From positions 95,650 through 159,649 of the forward strand of contig CAVGCY010000026.1 of NCBI GenBank assembly GCA_963627915.1: a DNA stretch of 64,000 bases, written 5' to 3'. This document shows positions 16,933 to 25,420 of the stretch, piece by piece. Made by a program: the position numbers and the translations under genes. The notes under the pieces are model-generated. The model worked only from the letters and a program-made list of their open reading frames with translations. It ran no database searches and was not told the DNA's origin. This DNA comes from CALACW01 sp963627915. GTDB lineage: Bacteria > Bacillota > Clostridia > Oscillospirales > Acutalibacteraceae. Each line of letters opens with the position of its first letter. The stretch's first letter is position 1.

Positions 16933-18041
16933 CAGTCGTCAACCGTAATATCAAGCCTTGCCTTAGCCTGAGCGGGCGTTGCGGGAGCTTTCATAACCGA
17001 TTCGGACGCAGCCCGGTTTTCCTTTTTATCGTCGGCGGCTGACTTCGCATTCGTGTTTTCTTTCATCTTAGCGCGTATTTTATCATTAATTTCAGACATA
17101 AGCTCAGGATTCTGCTGTAAGAATGTTTTTACGTTTTCTCTGCCCTGTCCGAGCCTCATATCCCCATAATAGAACCATGCGCCGCTCTTTTTGAGCACAT
17201 CGAGATTAACTCCTATATCGACAGTCTCGCCGACCTTTGATATACCTGTTCCGTACATAATATCAAATTCAGCCTCTTTAAACGGAGGAGCGACTTTATT
17301 TTTAACGATTTTTACCCTTGTACGCGAACCGATAAATTCGTTTCCGGCTCCCTTAAGCTGTTCAACCCTTCTTACGTCCATACGCATTGTGGAATAAAAC
17401 TTAAGTGCGCGTCCGCCTGTCGTAACCTCCGGGTTTCCGTACATAACTCCGACCTTTTCACGAAGCTGATTTATAAATATAACGATTGTATTCGATTTTG
17501 CAATTGCGCCGGTAAGCTTTCTCAAGGCCTGCGACATAAGCCTTGCATGCAGACCTACGTGGCTGTCGCCCATATCACCCTCTATTTCCGCCTTTGGAAC
17601 AAGAGCCGCGACAGAATCGACTACAACAACGTCAAGCGCGCCCGAACGCGCAAGCGCCTCGGTAATTTCAAGAGCCTGTTCGCCGTTGTCAGGCTGGGAA
17701 ACGAGCAGAGAATCAACGTCAACTCCGAGATGAGAAGCGTAAACCGGGTCAAGCGCGTGTTCCGCGTCAACGAACGCAGCCTCTCCCCCCGCTTTCTGCG
17801 CCTGCGCGACGACATGGAGGGCAAGCGTGGTTTTACCCGAAGATTCCGGACCGTAAATTTCAACGATTCTTCCCTTTGGCAGACCGCCTATACCGGTTGC
17901 ATTGTCAAGAGAGATCGAACCCGTCGAGATTGACTCTATATTAAGGCTCGCCGTAGAGCCCAGACGCATAATCGCGCCCTTTCCGTATTTTTTCTCTATC
18001 TGTTGTAATGCCGTTTCCAAAGCCTTTTCCTTATCGGCCAT
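16932..18041 (-). CDS. recA: recombinase RecA
   Basis: 369 residues. Strand-exchange recombinase and LexA co-protease. Walker A GPESSGKTT (near residue 65), the MAW-like segment, FINQLREKVGVMYGNPE with L1/L2 DNA-binding loops, and the C-terminal DNA-binding domain are all intact. The last 45 residues are a charged Lys/Ala/Asn tail of the usual divergent kind. It leads the recA-recX-rimO-pgsA operon. A LexA-like box overlaps the promoter start region, in agreement with SOS control. No intein or intron. Confidence 0.98.
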   Translation of the reverse strand: MADKEKALETALQQIEKKYGKGAIMRLGSTASLNIESISTGSISLDNATGIGGLPKGRIVEIYGPESSGKTTLALHVVAQAQKAGGEAAFVDAEHALDPVYASHLGVDVDSLLVSQPDNGEQALEITEALARSGALDVVVVDSVAALVPKAEIEGDMGDSHVGLHARLMSQALRKLTGAIAKSNTIVIFINQLREKVGVMYGNPEVTTGGRALKFYSTMRMDVRRVEQLKGAGNEFIGSRTRVKIVKNKVAPPFKEAEFDIMYGTGISKVGETVDIGVNLDVLKKSGAWFYYGDMRLGQGRENVKTFLQQNPELMSEINDKIRAKMKENTNAKSAADDKKENRAASESVMKAPATPAQAKARLDITVDD

Positions 18042-18074
18042 ATATAAAACATCCCTTCGCAGCCTAATATTTCA

Positions 18075-18086
18075 GTACAAATGTTC
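18075..18086 (-). promoter_or_regulatory. LexA (SOS) box upstream of recA
   Basis: Minus strand CGAACATTTGTAC: half sites GAAC and GTAC around ATTT, one mismatch from the Gram-positive consensus GAACNNNNGTTC. It lies just downstream of the -10 box, where a repressor would block RNA polymerase. Confidence 0.7.
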
Positions 18087-18093
18087 GATTGAT

Positions 18094-18122
18094 ATTATAT
18101 ATTATTTCTTTTATAAATGCAA
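18094..18122 (-). promoter_or_regulatory. promoter of the recA operon
   Basis: Minus strand TATAAT (18094-18099) with a weak -35 TTGCAT (18117-18122) at 17 bases. Confidence 0.6.
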
Positions 18123-18185
18123 TACCTTTTTCAAAAAAACGGATACGCAAGATAAAACAGTCCCGAAAATTCCTCTTTGCGTAAA

Positions 18186-18236
18186 AAAAGCAAAACGCCC
18201 CCGGCAAAGGACGCCCGAAGTCTCTTTTGCGGGAGT
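18186..18236 (-). terminator. terminator of the DUF1858-to-pyridoxal-kinase operon
   Basis: Minus strand stem AACACTCCCGCAAAAGAGAC / GGCGTCCTTTGCCGGGGGCGTT with TTCG in the loop region and a T run after GC. Situated between the kinase stop and the recA promoter. Confidence 0.75.
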
Positions 18237-18261
18237 GTTTTTCAATTCGTTTTATCGGCTC

Positions 18262-19095
18262 TTAAAGTCTGTTTACAAGCTTTTTTATTCCCTGCTCAAA
18301 TTTTACGCCGTACCAATGCGACTCGTCGCCGTATGTAAGCTTCATGCAGTCTACTGTGTAGTCGACGGCAATTGAAAGAGCCTCGTTCATATTCTTGCCG
18401 AGCGTAAGCGCGCCCATCAGAGCCGAGGAGAAAACGTCGCCCGTACCGTGACAGCTCATGGGAAGATTCTCGCTGAAATATTCGTAATATTTACCGTTCA
18501 CGCTGTCGTAGGCAACCGCGCCCTGTTTGCCGCTGTGCTTAACACCCGTAAGAATTGCCGTTTTGCATCCGAGAGCGCAGAGCTTTTTAAGAGTCGAATA
18601 AACATAATCCATATCGTAATTATCGCCCGGATATTCCTCGCCGAGCATGAGCGTCGCCTCCGTCATATTGGGGTCGATATAGTCGGCTTTTGCGCACAGT
18701 GAAGCCATACCCGCAGGGAAATCGTCGCCGAATCCGGCATAAAGCTTGCCGTTATCCGCCATTGCGGGGTCAACAAAAATAATATTATCTTCCGTTTTAT
18801 ACCTGTCGAAGAACTCCGATACCAGTTTTATCTGCTCTTTTGAGCCGAGATAACCCGTATAGATTCCGTCGAATGAAAGTCCCTCACTTAGCCAATGGTC
18901 GGAAATTTTCTGAATCTCGTCAGTAAGATCTTTAAACGTATATCCCTTGAATCCTCCCGTGTGAGTCGAGAGAACGGCGGTCGGAATAATCGCGCATCCT
19001 ATCCCCATAGCCGAAATAATCGGAAGCGCAACGGTAAGCGAACACTTTCCGAAGCACGAAATATCCTGAATAGTAACTATTTTTTTCTGTTCCAT
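18262..19095 (-). CDS. pyridoxal/pyridoxamine kinase
   Basis: 277 residues, ribokinase-like fold. Phosphorylates pyridoxal, pyridoxine or pyridoxamine for PLP salvage. Seen: the N-terminal QDISCFGKCSLTVALPIISAMG (typical for clostridial pyridoxamine kinases), VDPAMADNGKLY near residue 110, and the anion-hole/catalytic segment SCHGTGDVFSSALMGA near residue 220 with the catalytic Asp. It begins 16 bases after rqcH and ends the operon. The PfkB-related hydroxymethylpyrimidine kinase ThiD is the main alternative; the HTGGF and CHGTGD segments favour pyridoxal kinase. Confidence 0.85.
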   Translation of the reverse strand: MEQKKIVTIQDISCFGKCSLTVALPIISAMGIGCAIIPTAVLSTHTGGFKGYTFKDLTDEIQKISDHWLSEGLSFDGIYTGYLGSKEQIKLVSEFFDRYKTEDNIIFVDPAMADNGKLYAGFGDDFPAGMASLCAKADYIDPNMTEATLMLGEEYPGDNYDMDYVYSTLKKLCALGCKTAILTGVKHSGKQGAVAYDSVNGKYYEYFSENLPMSCHGTGDVFSSALMGALTLGKNMNEALSIAVDYTVDCMKLTYGDESHWYGVKFEQGIKKLVNRL

Positions 19096-19110
19096 TTATA
19101 ACTCATCCTT

Positions 19111-20844
19111 TCAGCCCTGAGGTTTCAGCGGTTTTATTACCGTAGAACGGTACGTGTAATATACGACAAAACCCGGCTTTGCCCCGTTGGGCTTTTTTAA
19201 ATTTTTTACTGGCGTATAATCGATTACGACGCTTCCGGCTTCCCGTCCGGACGAATAATATGCGGCCGCGCCCGCGGCAAATTCCATTGCCCTGTCCGTC
19301 GGTTCTTTTCCTTCGCAAACGAGAACGACATGCGAACCCGGAGCCTTTTGAATATGAAACCATATATCCGTCTTTTCGGCTGTTTTAAGCGACAGCTTAT
19401 CGTTTTGAATATTGTTTCTGCCGACTAAAATATAAAATCCGTCCGGAGCTTCTATTTTCATCGGAGGCATGGGAGACGCCTTTTTGTTTTTCGTTCCGAC
19501 CTTGCGTTTTATATAACCGCCCTCGGATAATTCGAGCCTTATTTCCGTTATTTCGCGCTCCGTATCAGCTCTGTTCAGCTCGTCGCGTACCGTCAGAAGA
19601 TACTCAAGATCCTCTTCTCCCGCGGCGATAAGCTCGGTCAGCTTCTTTTCCGCAACCTGTAATTTCCTGTACTCCTTAAAATATCGCTGAGCGTTCGCGG
19701 ACGGAGTTAAATCCGGACGCACGGGAATTTTCACAAGCTTGTTATCATCGTAATAATTTTCAACCTCGTATTCATATCCGCCCTTTGTCAAACGGTATAA
19801 ATTCGCGTTGATAAGCTCTGCGTAAATACGTTTCGTATCTCTGTCCGCACATTCATCAAGCTCGATTTTCCGATTGCTGATCTTTTTTGACGTACGTTCG
19901 ATAAGGTTATTAACGCTCTTAAACAAATCTTCGGCTTTAGACCTCGTTCTTGCAAACCGTTCTCTTTCAAAATAGAAATTATCGACCAATTCGCTCAAAT
20001 CCTTAAAGCTTCTGAACACATAGCCGTCCGAATACATGGAAAGCGGAATAAACGAAAACTCGGTGTATTTACCCTCGTCGGTAAGAACGGCGGCGGGCGA
20101 TACGCTTTTATTTATTACAATGCTTTTAAGCGCGGAAAGCTCGAATTTTAAATTATCAACTGTTTTCTGCGTTATTTCGCTTATATTCAAATCCCCGCCC
20201 GAACGATATGCAATCTCCTTTGCAAGCGTCGGAGACGCGCCCTCAATTACCGAGAGAACCGCTGACGAAAGTTTTTTATCCTTAAAAGAGAGAATCCTGC
20301 CGGCAATTTCATCCGCGGACAATTCGGTTATACCGCATTTATCCTGCGACGGAGGCATTTCGTACATAAGACCGGGCAGTACCTGTCTTACCGATGATTT
20401 TGACGCGTCGACCTTTTTTACGGAATCGATAATGCGTTCATTCTCATCGAGCAGAATTATATTGCTGTACTGCGCCATAATTTCAATCACGACGGTACGT
20501 TTTACCCTGTCGCCTATCTCGTTCGTCGCCTCGAATTTAAGTTTAACGATTCTGTCGAAACCGACCTGCTCTATTTCCGTCAGAGTTCCGCCGGCGAGCT
20601 GTTTTCTGAAAAGCATGCACAGCATCGGCGGATTCGGCGGATTTTCGGGAGCCTGAGCAGTCAGATGCAGTCTCGGAGACGCACCCGAAGCCGACAGCAG
20701 CAGCTTATATCCGCCCGCTCTCGTCCTTATCGAAAACACAAGCTCGTATCTTGTCGGCATATAAACCTTTTCAAGCTTGCCCGATATTAATTTATCCCTT
20801 AGCTGCGAACACAGCAGATTTAAAAATATTCCGTCAAGAGCCAT
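19111..20844 (-). CDS. rqcH: ribosome quality control protein RqcH (NFACT family)
   Basis: 577 residues. RqcH binds obstructed 50S subunits and recruits tRNA-Ala to build C-terminal poly-alanine degradation tails. Domain order: NFACT-N with MALDGIFLNLLCSQLRDKLISGK, HhH region, a long coiled coil (about 280-430), and a C-terminal NFACT-R domain with DIWFHIQKAPGSHVVL near residue 505. Often annotated as fibronectin-binding protein. Overlaps the NIF3-family gene by 11 bases. The neighbouring trmK also concerns tRNA, which fits a translation-quality operon. Confidence 0.93.
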   Translation of the reverse strand: MALDGIFLNLLCSQLRDKLISGKLEKVYMPTRYELVFSIRTRAGGYKLLLSASGASPRLHLTAQAPENPPNPPMLCMLFRKQLAGGTLTEIEQVGFDRIVKLKFEATNEIGDRVKRTVVIEIMAQYSNIILLDENERIIDSVKKVDASKSSVRQVLPGLMYEMPPSQDKCGITELSADEIAGRILSFKDKKLSSAVLSVIEGASPTLAKEIAYRSGGDLNISEITQKTVDNLKFELSALKSIVINKSVSPAAVLTDEGKYTEFSFIPLSMYSDGYVFRSFKDLSELVDNFYFERERFARTRSKAEDLFKSVNNLIERTSKKISNRKIELDECADRDTKRIYAELINANLYRLTKGGYEYEVENYYDDNKLVKIPVRPDLTPSANAQRYFKEYRKLQVAEKKLTELIAAGEEDLEYLLTVRDELNRADTEREITEIRLELSEGGYIKRKVGTKNKKASPMPPMKIEAPDGFYILVGRNNIQNDKLSLKTAEKTDIWFHIQKAPGSHVVLVCEGKEPTDRAMEFAAGAAAYYSSGREAGSVVIDYTPVKNLKKPNGAKPGFVVYYTYRSTVIKPLKPQG

Positions 20845-21604
20845 TGGAAATCACCGTCCCGACAGGGCTTTTCTGCGACGAAACGAATGTCCTGACGTCT
20901 TTGAATTTCTCCCCTGTTTTTTGCGCTAAAACCTTCATTGCAATATTTTCGGTTTCAAAATGTCCGGCGGCAATAAGATTAATATTCATAAGCTCCGCGT
21001 CGCGGAAATCATGATAAGACGCGTCGCCGGTGACAAACGTATCATAGCCCGATTCGCAGGCGAATTTAAGAAACGAGCAGCCGCTGCCCGAACAAACCGC
21101 AACCTTTTCAACATCTCTTTTTCCCGAAAATCTGACCGCGCCGTTGAGCTTTCCCGATACAAACAAGGCAAAATCCTCAACGCTGAGCCTATCTGCCGTA
21201 CCGGCTCTCATTATCGGAGCGCAGTCCGCTTCGGGATAAAGCTTTTCAATATTTTTCAATTCGAGCGCGGAGCATAAAATATCGTTTACTCCTCCGTCGG
21301 CCATATCAAAACATGTATGCGCGGCAATTACGGAAATGCCGGCTCTTGCGGCTTCGTAAAGTCCGTTCGTTCCCGCAATAAAGCTCTTCGCGGGATGAAA
21401 CAATGCCGGATGATGATTTACTATCAGCGTGCAGCCGAGCTTTTCGGCCTCTTTTACGATATCCGGCGTAAAATCGAGCGCGAACAGGATATTTTTCACC
21501 CCGTCGCTAAAATCGCCCGTCATAATTCCGCTGTTATCCCAGTTTTCCTGGGTTTCAAACGGCGATATTCGGTTTAAAAATTCATATATATCTCTTACAG
21601 TCAT
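20834..21604 (-). CDS. NIF3/GTP cyclohydrolase I type 2-like dinuclear metal protein
   Basis: 256 residues, single NIF3 domain without the PII-like insert. The dinuclear metal ligands are visible in LIVNHHPALFHPAK (near residue 65), AAHTCFD (near 97) and the C-terminal GHFETEN (near 225). Members form hexameric toroids; the biochemical role is unsettled and the GTP cyclohydrolase label is weakly supported in general. It follows trmK in the common trmK-nif3 pairing of Firmicutes and overlaps rqcH. Confidence 0.9.
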   Translation of the reverse strand: MTVRDIYEFLNRISPFETQENWDNSGIMTGDFSDGVKNILFALDFTPDIVKEAEKLGCTLIVNHHPALFHPAKSFIAGTNGLYEAARAGISVIAAHTCFDMADGGVNDILCSALELKNIEKLYPEADCAPIMRAGTADRLSVEDFALFVSGKLNGAVRFSGKRDVEKVAVCSGSGCSFLKFACESGYDTFVTGDASYHDFRDAELMNINLIAAGHFETENIAMKVLAQKTGEKFKDVRTFVSSQKSPVGTVISNGS

Positions 21605-21694
21605 TGCCTTATATCACCCGTCGATATTATTATATAAGAAAGTTGATAATATTAAATATTCAAAATCAGAGAATATTATATAACCAGATTTATT

Positions 21695-22360
21695 TTAACC
21701 TCTTTTTTCAAACTCCTCAACAAGCGACAGACAATAATTATATTTCTCTGTATCGCCCGAAATCAGAGCGCCCTTCATCTTATCGCAAAGCTTCTTTTTC
21801 TGTCTTAATCTAACCTGATTATATTCCTCCGACCCGTCCGAAAAGCCGAATACAATATCAAATTCATCAGCTTTATGTCCCGGTTCATATTCCGAAACAA
21901 TAACACAGTAATACTTCCCGGAATCCTTTACGCCCTTTTCCTCTAAAATATAAAATCCGTTTTCGTACAGAAACCGTCTTACGTCCTCGGCGTGGGTCAT
22001 GGGCTGTAAAATCAGCCGTATCCTTTTATCCTTTATCCATTCGCAGCCGTTGAGTATATCTCTGATAAGCTCTCCGCCCATTCCCGCGATAACAACATCG
22101 TCGCCGTCCGAGGGGTCGATTTTTTTCAATCCGTCGGACAGCGTAAGCTTCATTTTATCCTCAATGCCGTATTTTTCGGCAGTTTTTTTTGCATTAAGCA
22201 AGGGCATTCTGCCGATATCGCACGCGGCGGCAAACGGAATAACGCCCTTTATAATAAGATATGCCGGTATATAGCCGTGATCCGTACCTACGTCAATAAG
22301 TTTATGCCCCTTTCGTACAAATCCGGCAACCGTTTTAAGTCTCGGAGTGAGAGACTCCAT
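21695..22360 (-). CDS. trmK: tRNA (adenine-22-N1)-methyltransferase TrmK
   Basis: 221 residues. SAM-dependent Rossmann-fold enzyme that methylates A22 N1 of tRNAs. Motif I is KLIDVGTDHGYIPAYLI (residues about 20-36), followed by DIGRMPLLNA and the signature VVIAGMGGELI near residue 90. LILQPMTHAEDVRRFL is also family-typical. Its ATG shares one base with the DUF1858 stop (TAATG). The 90-base gap before nif3 holds no evident signal. Confidence 0.93.
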   Translation of the reverse strand: MESLTPRLKTVAGFVRKGHKLIDVGTDHGYIPAYLIIKGVIPFAAACDIGRMPLLNAKKTAEKYGIEDKMKLTLSDGLKKIDPSDGDDVVIAGMGGELIRDILNGCEWIKDKRIRLILQPMTHAEDVRRFLYENGFYILEEKGVKDSGKYYCVIVSEYEPGHKADEFDIVFGFSDGSEEYNQVRLRQKKKLCDKMKGALISGDTEKYNYCLSLVEEFEKRG

Positions 22361-22557
22361 TACTTTGCTTCGTGAGCGTTAAGTTTAGCTATAAGATCGT
22401 CAACGTCAACTCCGTGCACCCGGCACGCCTGCTCAATCGTTTCACCTCTCGCGGAAGGGCATCCGAGGCAGTGCATACCCATTTCAAAGAAATAGGGAGC
22501 AAGAGTACGGTCTGCGTCAAGCACGTCGCCTATAGTTGAATTTTTTGTTATTTCCAT
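22360..22557 (-). CDS. DUF1858 small redox-disulfide protein
   Basis: 65 residues: ITKNSTIGDVLDADRTLAPYFFEMGMHCLGCPSARGETIEQACRVHGVD is the typical DUF1858 core. Family members carry a CxxC pair (here CLGC) and are often fused to or near hybrid-cluster or metabolic enzymes, with a suspected thiol/metal role. ATG with GCGAGG upstream. It heads the operon with trmK, nif3, rqcH and pyridoxal kinase, with direct overlap to trmK. Confidence 0.85.
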   Translation of the reverse strand: MEITKNSTIGDVLDADRTLAPYFFEMGMHCLGCPSARGETIEQACRVHGVDVDDLIAKLNAHEAK

Positions 22558-22592
22558 TATAAAAAACCTCGCTTTATTTTCTTATCGGAATT

Positions 22593-22598
22593 AGTATA
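22593..22598 (-). promoter_or_regulatory. extended -10 promoter for the DUF1858-trmK operon
   Basis: Minus strand TGG-TATACT: an extended -10 (TGn) with no good -35 at 17 bases. About 35 bases before the DUF1858 ATG. Confidence 0.45.
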
Positions 22599-22654
22599 CC
22601 ACATGCATAATAAAAAATAAATAGCGATTTAACGGTGTTTTTACTCAATTTATG

Positions 22655-22683
22655 TTGACACAGTAAAAAAATATGGATATATT
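22655..22683 (+). promoter_or_regulatory. promoter of the 106-residue hypothetical gene
   Basis: TTGACA (22655-22660), 17-base spacer, TATATT (22678-22683), 32 bases before the ATG. Confidence 0.75.
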
Positions 22684-22715
22684 TATATATATATTAATAT
22701 GGCAGAGGGCTTAAA

Positions 22716-23036
22716 ATGTCGTTTTTGGATAAATTAAAAAAATCAAAGAAAAGAAAAAACGCCGACCGCGGAAGCTTTGAGCAGCTTCTTGTCGGAGAAA
22801 CGGCGGTTCCCGTATTCAACGTGTTTATTCACACCGATAAAAATACTAAAAAGCAGTATATCGAGCTTGCAACCGTTGATACGATAGAGGAGCTTCATTA
22901 CAATAACGTTGACCTGACCCTTCGGACGAGGGAAAAGGACGTAAAAATTAACGCCGATTTTGTCGACGCTTATCAAAAGAAACGGTTCAAAGTTTATACG
23001 TTTGAAATTAAAAGGATGAACGAATTTTATAATTAA
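22716..23036 (+). CDS. 106-residue hypothetical protein
   Basis: I do not recognise this protein. It begins with a strongly basic segment (MSFLDKLKKSKKRKNADRG), followed by an alternating beta pattern (ETAVPVFNVFIHTDKNTKKQYIELATVD) and an acidic/basic C-terminal half ending in KVYTFEIKRMNEFYN. No signal peptide, no membrane segment, no Cys. A good promoter, an AGAGGG ribosome site and a dedicated terminator show that it is a real monocistronic gene. It lies between the divergent DUF1858 operon and convergent metK, neither of which indicates a function. Confidence 0.75.
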   Translation: MSFLDKLKKSKKRKNADRGSFEQLLVGETAVPVFNVFIHTDKNTKKQYIELATVDTIEELHYNNVDLTLRTREKDVKINADFVDAYQKKRFKVYTFEIKRMNEFYN

Positions 23037-23046
23037 GCAAAAAAGC

Positions 23047-23087
23047 ACGGGATGTAAAAAATGCTCTTTTTCCACATCCCGTTTTTT
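23047..23087. terminator. bidirectional terminator between the hypothetical gene and metK
   Basis: Stem ACGGGATGT / ACATCCCGT with TTTTTT to the right and an A/T run to the left. Serves both convergent genes. Confidence 0.85.
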
Positions 23088-23093
23088 GTCTTT

Positions 23094-24278
23094 TTAATCC
23101 TTTACTGCATTTTTAAGCTCGTCAATCTTATCCGTATGCTCCCACGTAACGTCGATATCCGTCCTGCCCATATGTCCATATGCGGCAAGCTGTTTATATA
23201 TGGGACGTCTTAAATCAAGATGGTCTATAATAGCCGCGGGTCTTAAGTCAAACACTTCGTTTACCGCGTCGGCAAGCTTCTCGTCGGAAACCGCGCCCGT
23301 GCCGTATGTATTTACCATTACCGATACGGGCTTTGCAACGCCGATAGCGTAAGCAAGCTCTATTTCACATTTTCTGGCAAGACGAGCCGCTACGATATTT
23401 TTAGCAACGTAACGAGCCGCATATGCCGCCGAACGGTCAACCTTCGTCGGGTCTTTGCCTGAAAACGCTCCGCCGCCGTGCGCCGCGTAACCGCCGTATG
23501 TATCTACTATTATTTTGCGTCCCGTAAGTCCGCTGTCGCCCGCGGGTCCGCCTATTACAAATCTGCCTGTCGGGTTTACATAATATTTCGTATTCTCATC
23601 GAGAAGTTCTCCGGGAATGACGGGCTTTACAACATGCTCAATCATATCTTTTCTAATCTGCGAAAGCTCCGCCGAAGGATCGTGCTGAGTTGAAATAACG
23701 ACAGTATCAACTCTGACGGGCTTATCTCCGTCGTATTCAACGGTAACCTGAGTTTTTCCGTCGGGTCTTAAATATTTAATCTCACCGTTCTTTCTTACCT
23801 CGGCAAGCTTCATTGCAAGCTTGTGAGCAAGTGAAATGGGCATCGGCATAAGCTCGGGCGTTTCATCGCATGCGAAGCCGAACATCATACCCTGATCCCC
23901 CGCGCCGTTCAAGTTATATTCGTCGTCCTCTCCGTCTTTTAATTCAAGCGATTTGCTCACTCCCATATCGATATCGGGCGACTGCTTGTCTATCGTCGTA
24001 AAAACCGCGCATGAGTTTCCGTCGTAGCATGCGTCTATATTGTCAAATCCGATATCGCATATTGTCTTTCTTACGATAGCGGGAATATCGACAACGGCCT
24101 TTGTCGTAATCTCACCCATAACCATAGCCATACCCGTAGTAACCGTAGATTCGCAGGCGACTCTCGACTGAGGATCCTGTTCAAGCATAGCGTCGAGTAT
24201 TGCGTCCGAAATTCTGTCGCAGATTTTATCCGGATGACCTTCCGTAACGGACTCGGATGTGAAAAGTCTTTTTGTCAT
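23094..24278 (-). CDS. metK: S-adenosylmethionine synthetase
   Basis: 394 residues. Makes SAM from methionine and ATP in the cytosol. Signatures: TSESVTEGHPDKICDRISDAILD at the N-terminus, GAGDQGMMFGFA near residue 110, and GGGAFSGKDPTKVDRSAAYAARY near 265. The start is ATG 24278 (MTKRLFTSESV), with AAAGGAG nine bases upstream; an in-frame TTG at 24296 overlaps the ribosome site. Expression is controlled by the SAM-I riboswitch and terminator directly upstream, i.e. end-product feedback. Confidence 0.97.
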   Translation of the reverse strand: MTKRLFTSESVTEGHPDKICDRISDAILDAMLEQDPQSRVACESTVTTGMAMVMGEITTKAVVDIPAIVRKTICDIGFDNIDACYDGNSCAVFTTIDKQSPDIDMGVSKSLELKDGEDDEYNLNGAGDQGMMFGFACDETPELMPMPISLAHKLAMKLAEVRKNGEIKYLRPDGKTQVTVEYDGDKPVRVDTVVISTQHDPSAELSQIRKDMIEHVVKPVIPGELLDENTKYYVNPTGRFVIGGPAGDSGLTGRKIIVDTYGGYAAHGGGAFSGKDPTKVDRSAAYAARYVAKNIVAARLARKCEIELAYAIGVAKPVSVMVNTYGTGAVSDEKLADAVNEVFDLRPAAIIDHLDLRRPIYKQLAAYGHMGRTDIDVTWEHTDKIDELKNAVKD

Positions 24279-24319
24279 TTTTTTATCTCCTTTCAACCCT
24301 TACCGTTATTTTTAAAAAG

Positions 24320-24353
24320 TAAAAAACTCACGGCGCATACGTACCGTGAGTTT
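24320..24353 (-). terminator. expression-platform terminator of the SAM-I riboswitch
   Basis: Minus strand stem AACTCACGG / CCGTGAGTT followed by TTTTT, between the aptamer and metK. It should form when SAM is bound. Confidence 0.85.
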
Positions 24354-24357
24354 AAAC

Positions 24358-24448
24358 CTTATCTCTCGGTATAACCGTCGGACTTGGCACCTTGCATACG
24401 CAGGTTGCCGGGCTTCACAGGGCCGTTCCCTCTGCCTCTCTTTATAAG
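24358..24448 (-). promoter_or_regulatory. SAM-I (S-box) riboswitch aptamer
   Basis: Minus strand. P1 arms CTTAT..AAGAGAGG and GAGAGATAAG close the element. Inside are GGCAGAGGGAACGGCCC, GTGAAGCCCGGCAACC and AAGGTGCCAAGTCC, the conserved S-box core. It is followed by the terminator and metK, and preceded by a consensus promoter. Confidence 0.95.
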
Positions 24449-24471
24449 GGTCGTATCAAATTTGCATATAA

Positions 24472-24500
24472 ATTATACATTCATATCTTTATATTGTCAA
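24472..24500 (-). promoter_or_regulatory. promoter of the metK riboswitch transcript
   Basis: Minus strand TTGACA (24495-24500), 17-base spacer, TATAAT (24472-24477): both boxes perfect. It starts 37 bases after the ribU stop. Confidence 0.9.
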
Positions 24501-24536
24501 TACTTAAAAGAATATTTTGTCGAACGGCCGGAATTT

Positions 24537-25151
24537 TTATTTTCTGCCGTGTAAAAGCGGAGAAACAGGCTTATAAATAAGCGCGCACAAAAGCGTATCT
24601 GTCATTCCCTTTATAAACGTAAAAGGCAGGTTGAAAATAAGAAGAGCCGTAAACAAATTGCCGACCGACGGCAATAAATCCCGATACATACCTACTATAG
24701 CTTCCGTGGTAAGTCCGAGAACCTTGCAATACAACGGATATACAACGAAATAATTCGTAAATACGCATACCGCTGCCATTGCAAGCGAACCGACGGCCGC
24801 ACCCGTTACCGCACTTTTTTTTGTTTTCTTTTTCTTATAAAACAAACCCGCGATTAATACGAGAACAGAGCCTAAAACGAAATTTGAAAGCTCGCCGATT
24901 CCCATTGTCGAACCCGATATCAGATGCAGCGCATTTTTAAAAAAGCAGACTGCAACGCCGTACGCCGGTCCGAACGCATATGATGTAATAAGCGCGGGCA
25001 GCTCGGAAAAATCCATTTTTATAAATGCCGGTATCAGCATCGGCAGCGGAAATTCCACAAGCATTAACAATGCGCCCAATGCGCTCATGATTCCCGTTAC
25101 GCAAAGCGCGCGGATGTTTACGTTTGATTTTTTTCTGTTTTCTTTTTTCAC
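24537..25151 (-). CDS. ribU: riboflavin ECF transporter S component RibU
   Basis: 204 residues from GTG 25151, with GGGGAG nine bases upstream. The longer frame from TTG 25190 begins inside the riboswitch terminator and is rejected. Six hydrophobic segments. The clostridial RibU pattern is seen: ALGALLMLVEFPLPMLIPAFIKMDFSELPALITSYAFGP and FFKNALHLISGSTMGIGELSNF. It binds riboflavin in the membrane and couples to the shared EcfT/EcfA1/EcfA2 module, which is not in this window. The FMN riboswitch upstream confirms the substrate. Confidence 0.92.
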   Translation of the reverse strand: MKKENRKKSNVNIRALCVTGIMSALGALLMLVEFPLPMLIPAFIKMDFSELPALITSYAFGPAYGVAVCFFKNALHLISGSTMGIGELSNFVLGSVLVLIAGLFYKKKKTKKSAVTGAAVGSLAMAAVCVFTNYFVVYPLYCKVLGLTTEAIVGMYRDLLPSVGNLFTALLIFNLPFTFIKGMTDTLLCALIYKPVSPLLHGRK

Positions 25152-25170
25152 TTTTACCGTCTCCCCGAAA

Positions 25171-25198
25171 TAAAAAATACCCCGGATCAACGGGGTAC
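25171..25198 (-). terminator. expression-platform terminator of the FMN riboswitch
   Basis: Minus strand stem TACCCCG / CGGGGTA with a 6-base loop and TTTTTT, just before the ribU ribosome site. Suggests transcriptional control by FMN. Confidence 0.85.
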
Positions 25199-25229
25199 GA
25201 TTATTAAAAGGAAGCGCCGAAAAGCTCTA

Positions 25230-25411
25230 ATCCTCTTTCATCCGGACTCAGAACAAAATCCAATATCGTTCAATACCGTCGGTGGGGGAATTTCACCCCG
25301 CTCGGCGCAAAAAAACAAAAAATCAAAACGGATAAAACGCCGTCCGATTTTGTTTTAATGCGTTCGCAGACTGTAACTGCCGGTGGGGATTCTCACCCCG
25401 CCCCGAAGATC
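25230..25411 (-). promoter_or_regulatory. FMN (RFN) riboswitch
   Basis: Minus strand. The conserved RFN blocks occur in order: ATCTTCGGGGCGGGGTGAGAATCC, ACCGGCAGTTACAGTCTGCGA, GGTGAAATTCCCCCACCGACGG and AGTCCGGATGAAAGAGGAT. A long variable stem (about 25310-25350) lies in the middle. Controls ribU. Confidence 0.95.
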
Positions 25412-25420
25412 TTCATTGAT

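Noticed and set aside
20036..20656. A 206-residue plus-strand frame opposite rqcH
   Set aside because: Antisense to an intact conserved gene, Ser/Phe/Ile-rich, no domain.
25152..25190. Longer RibU start at TTG 25190
   Set aside because: It would begin inside the riboswitch terminator hairpin; GTG 25151 has a proper GGGGAG site.
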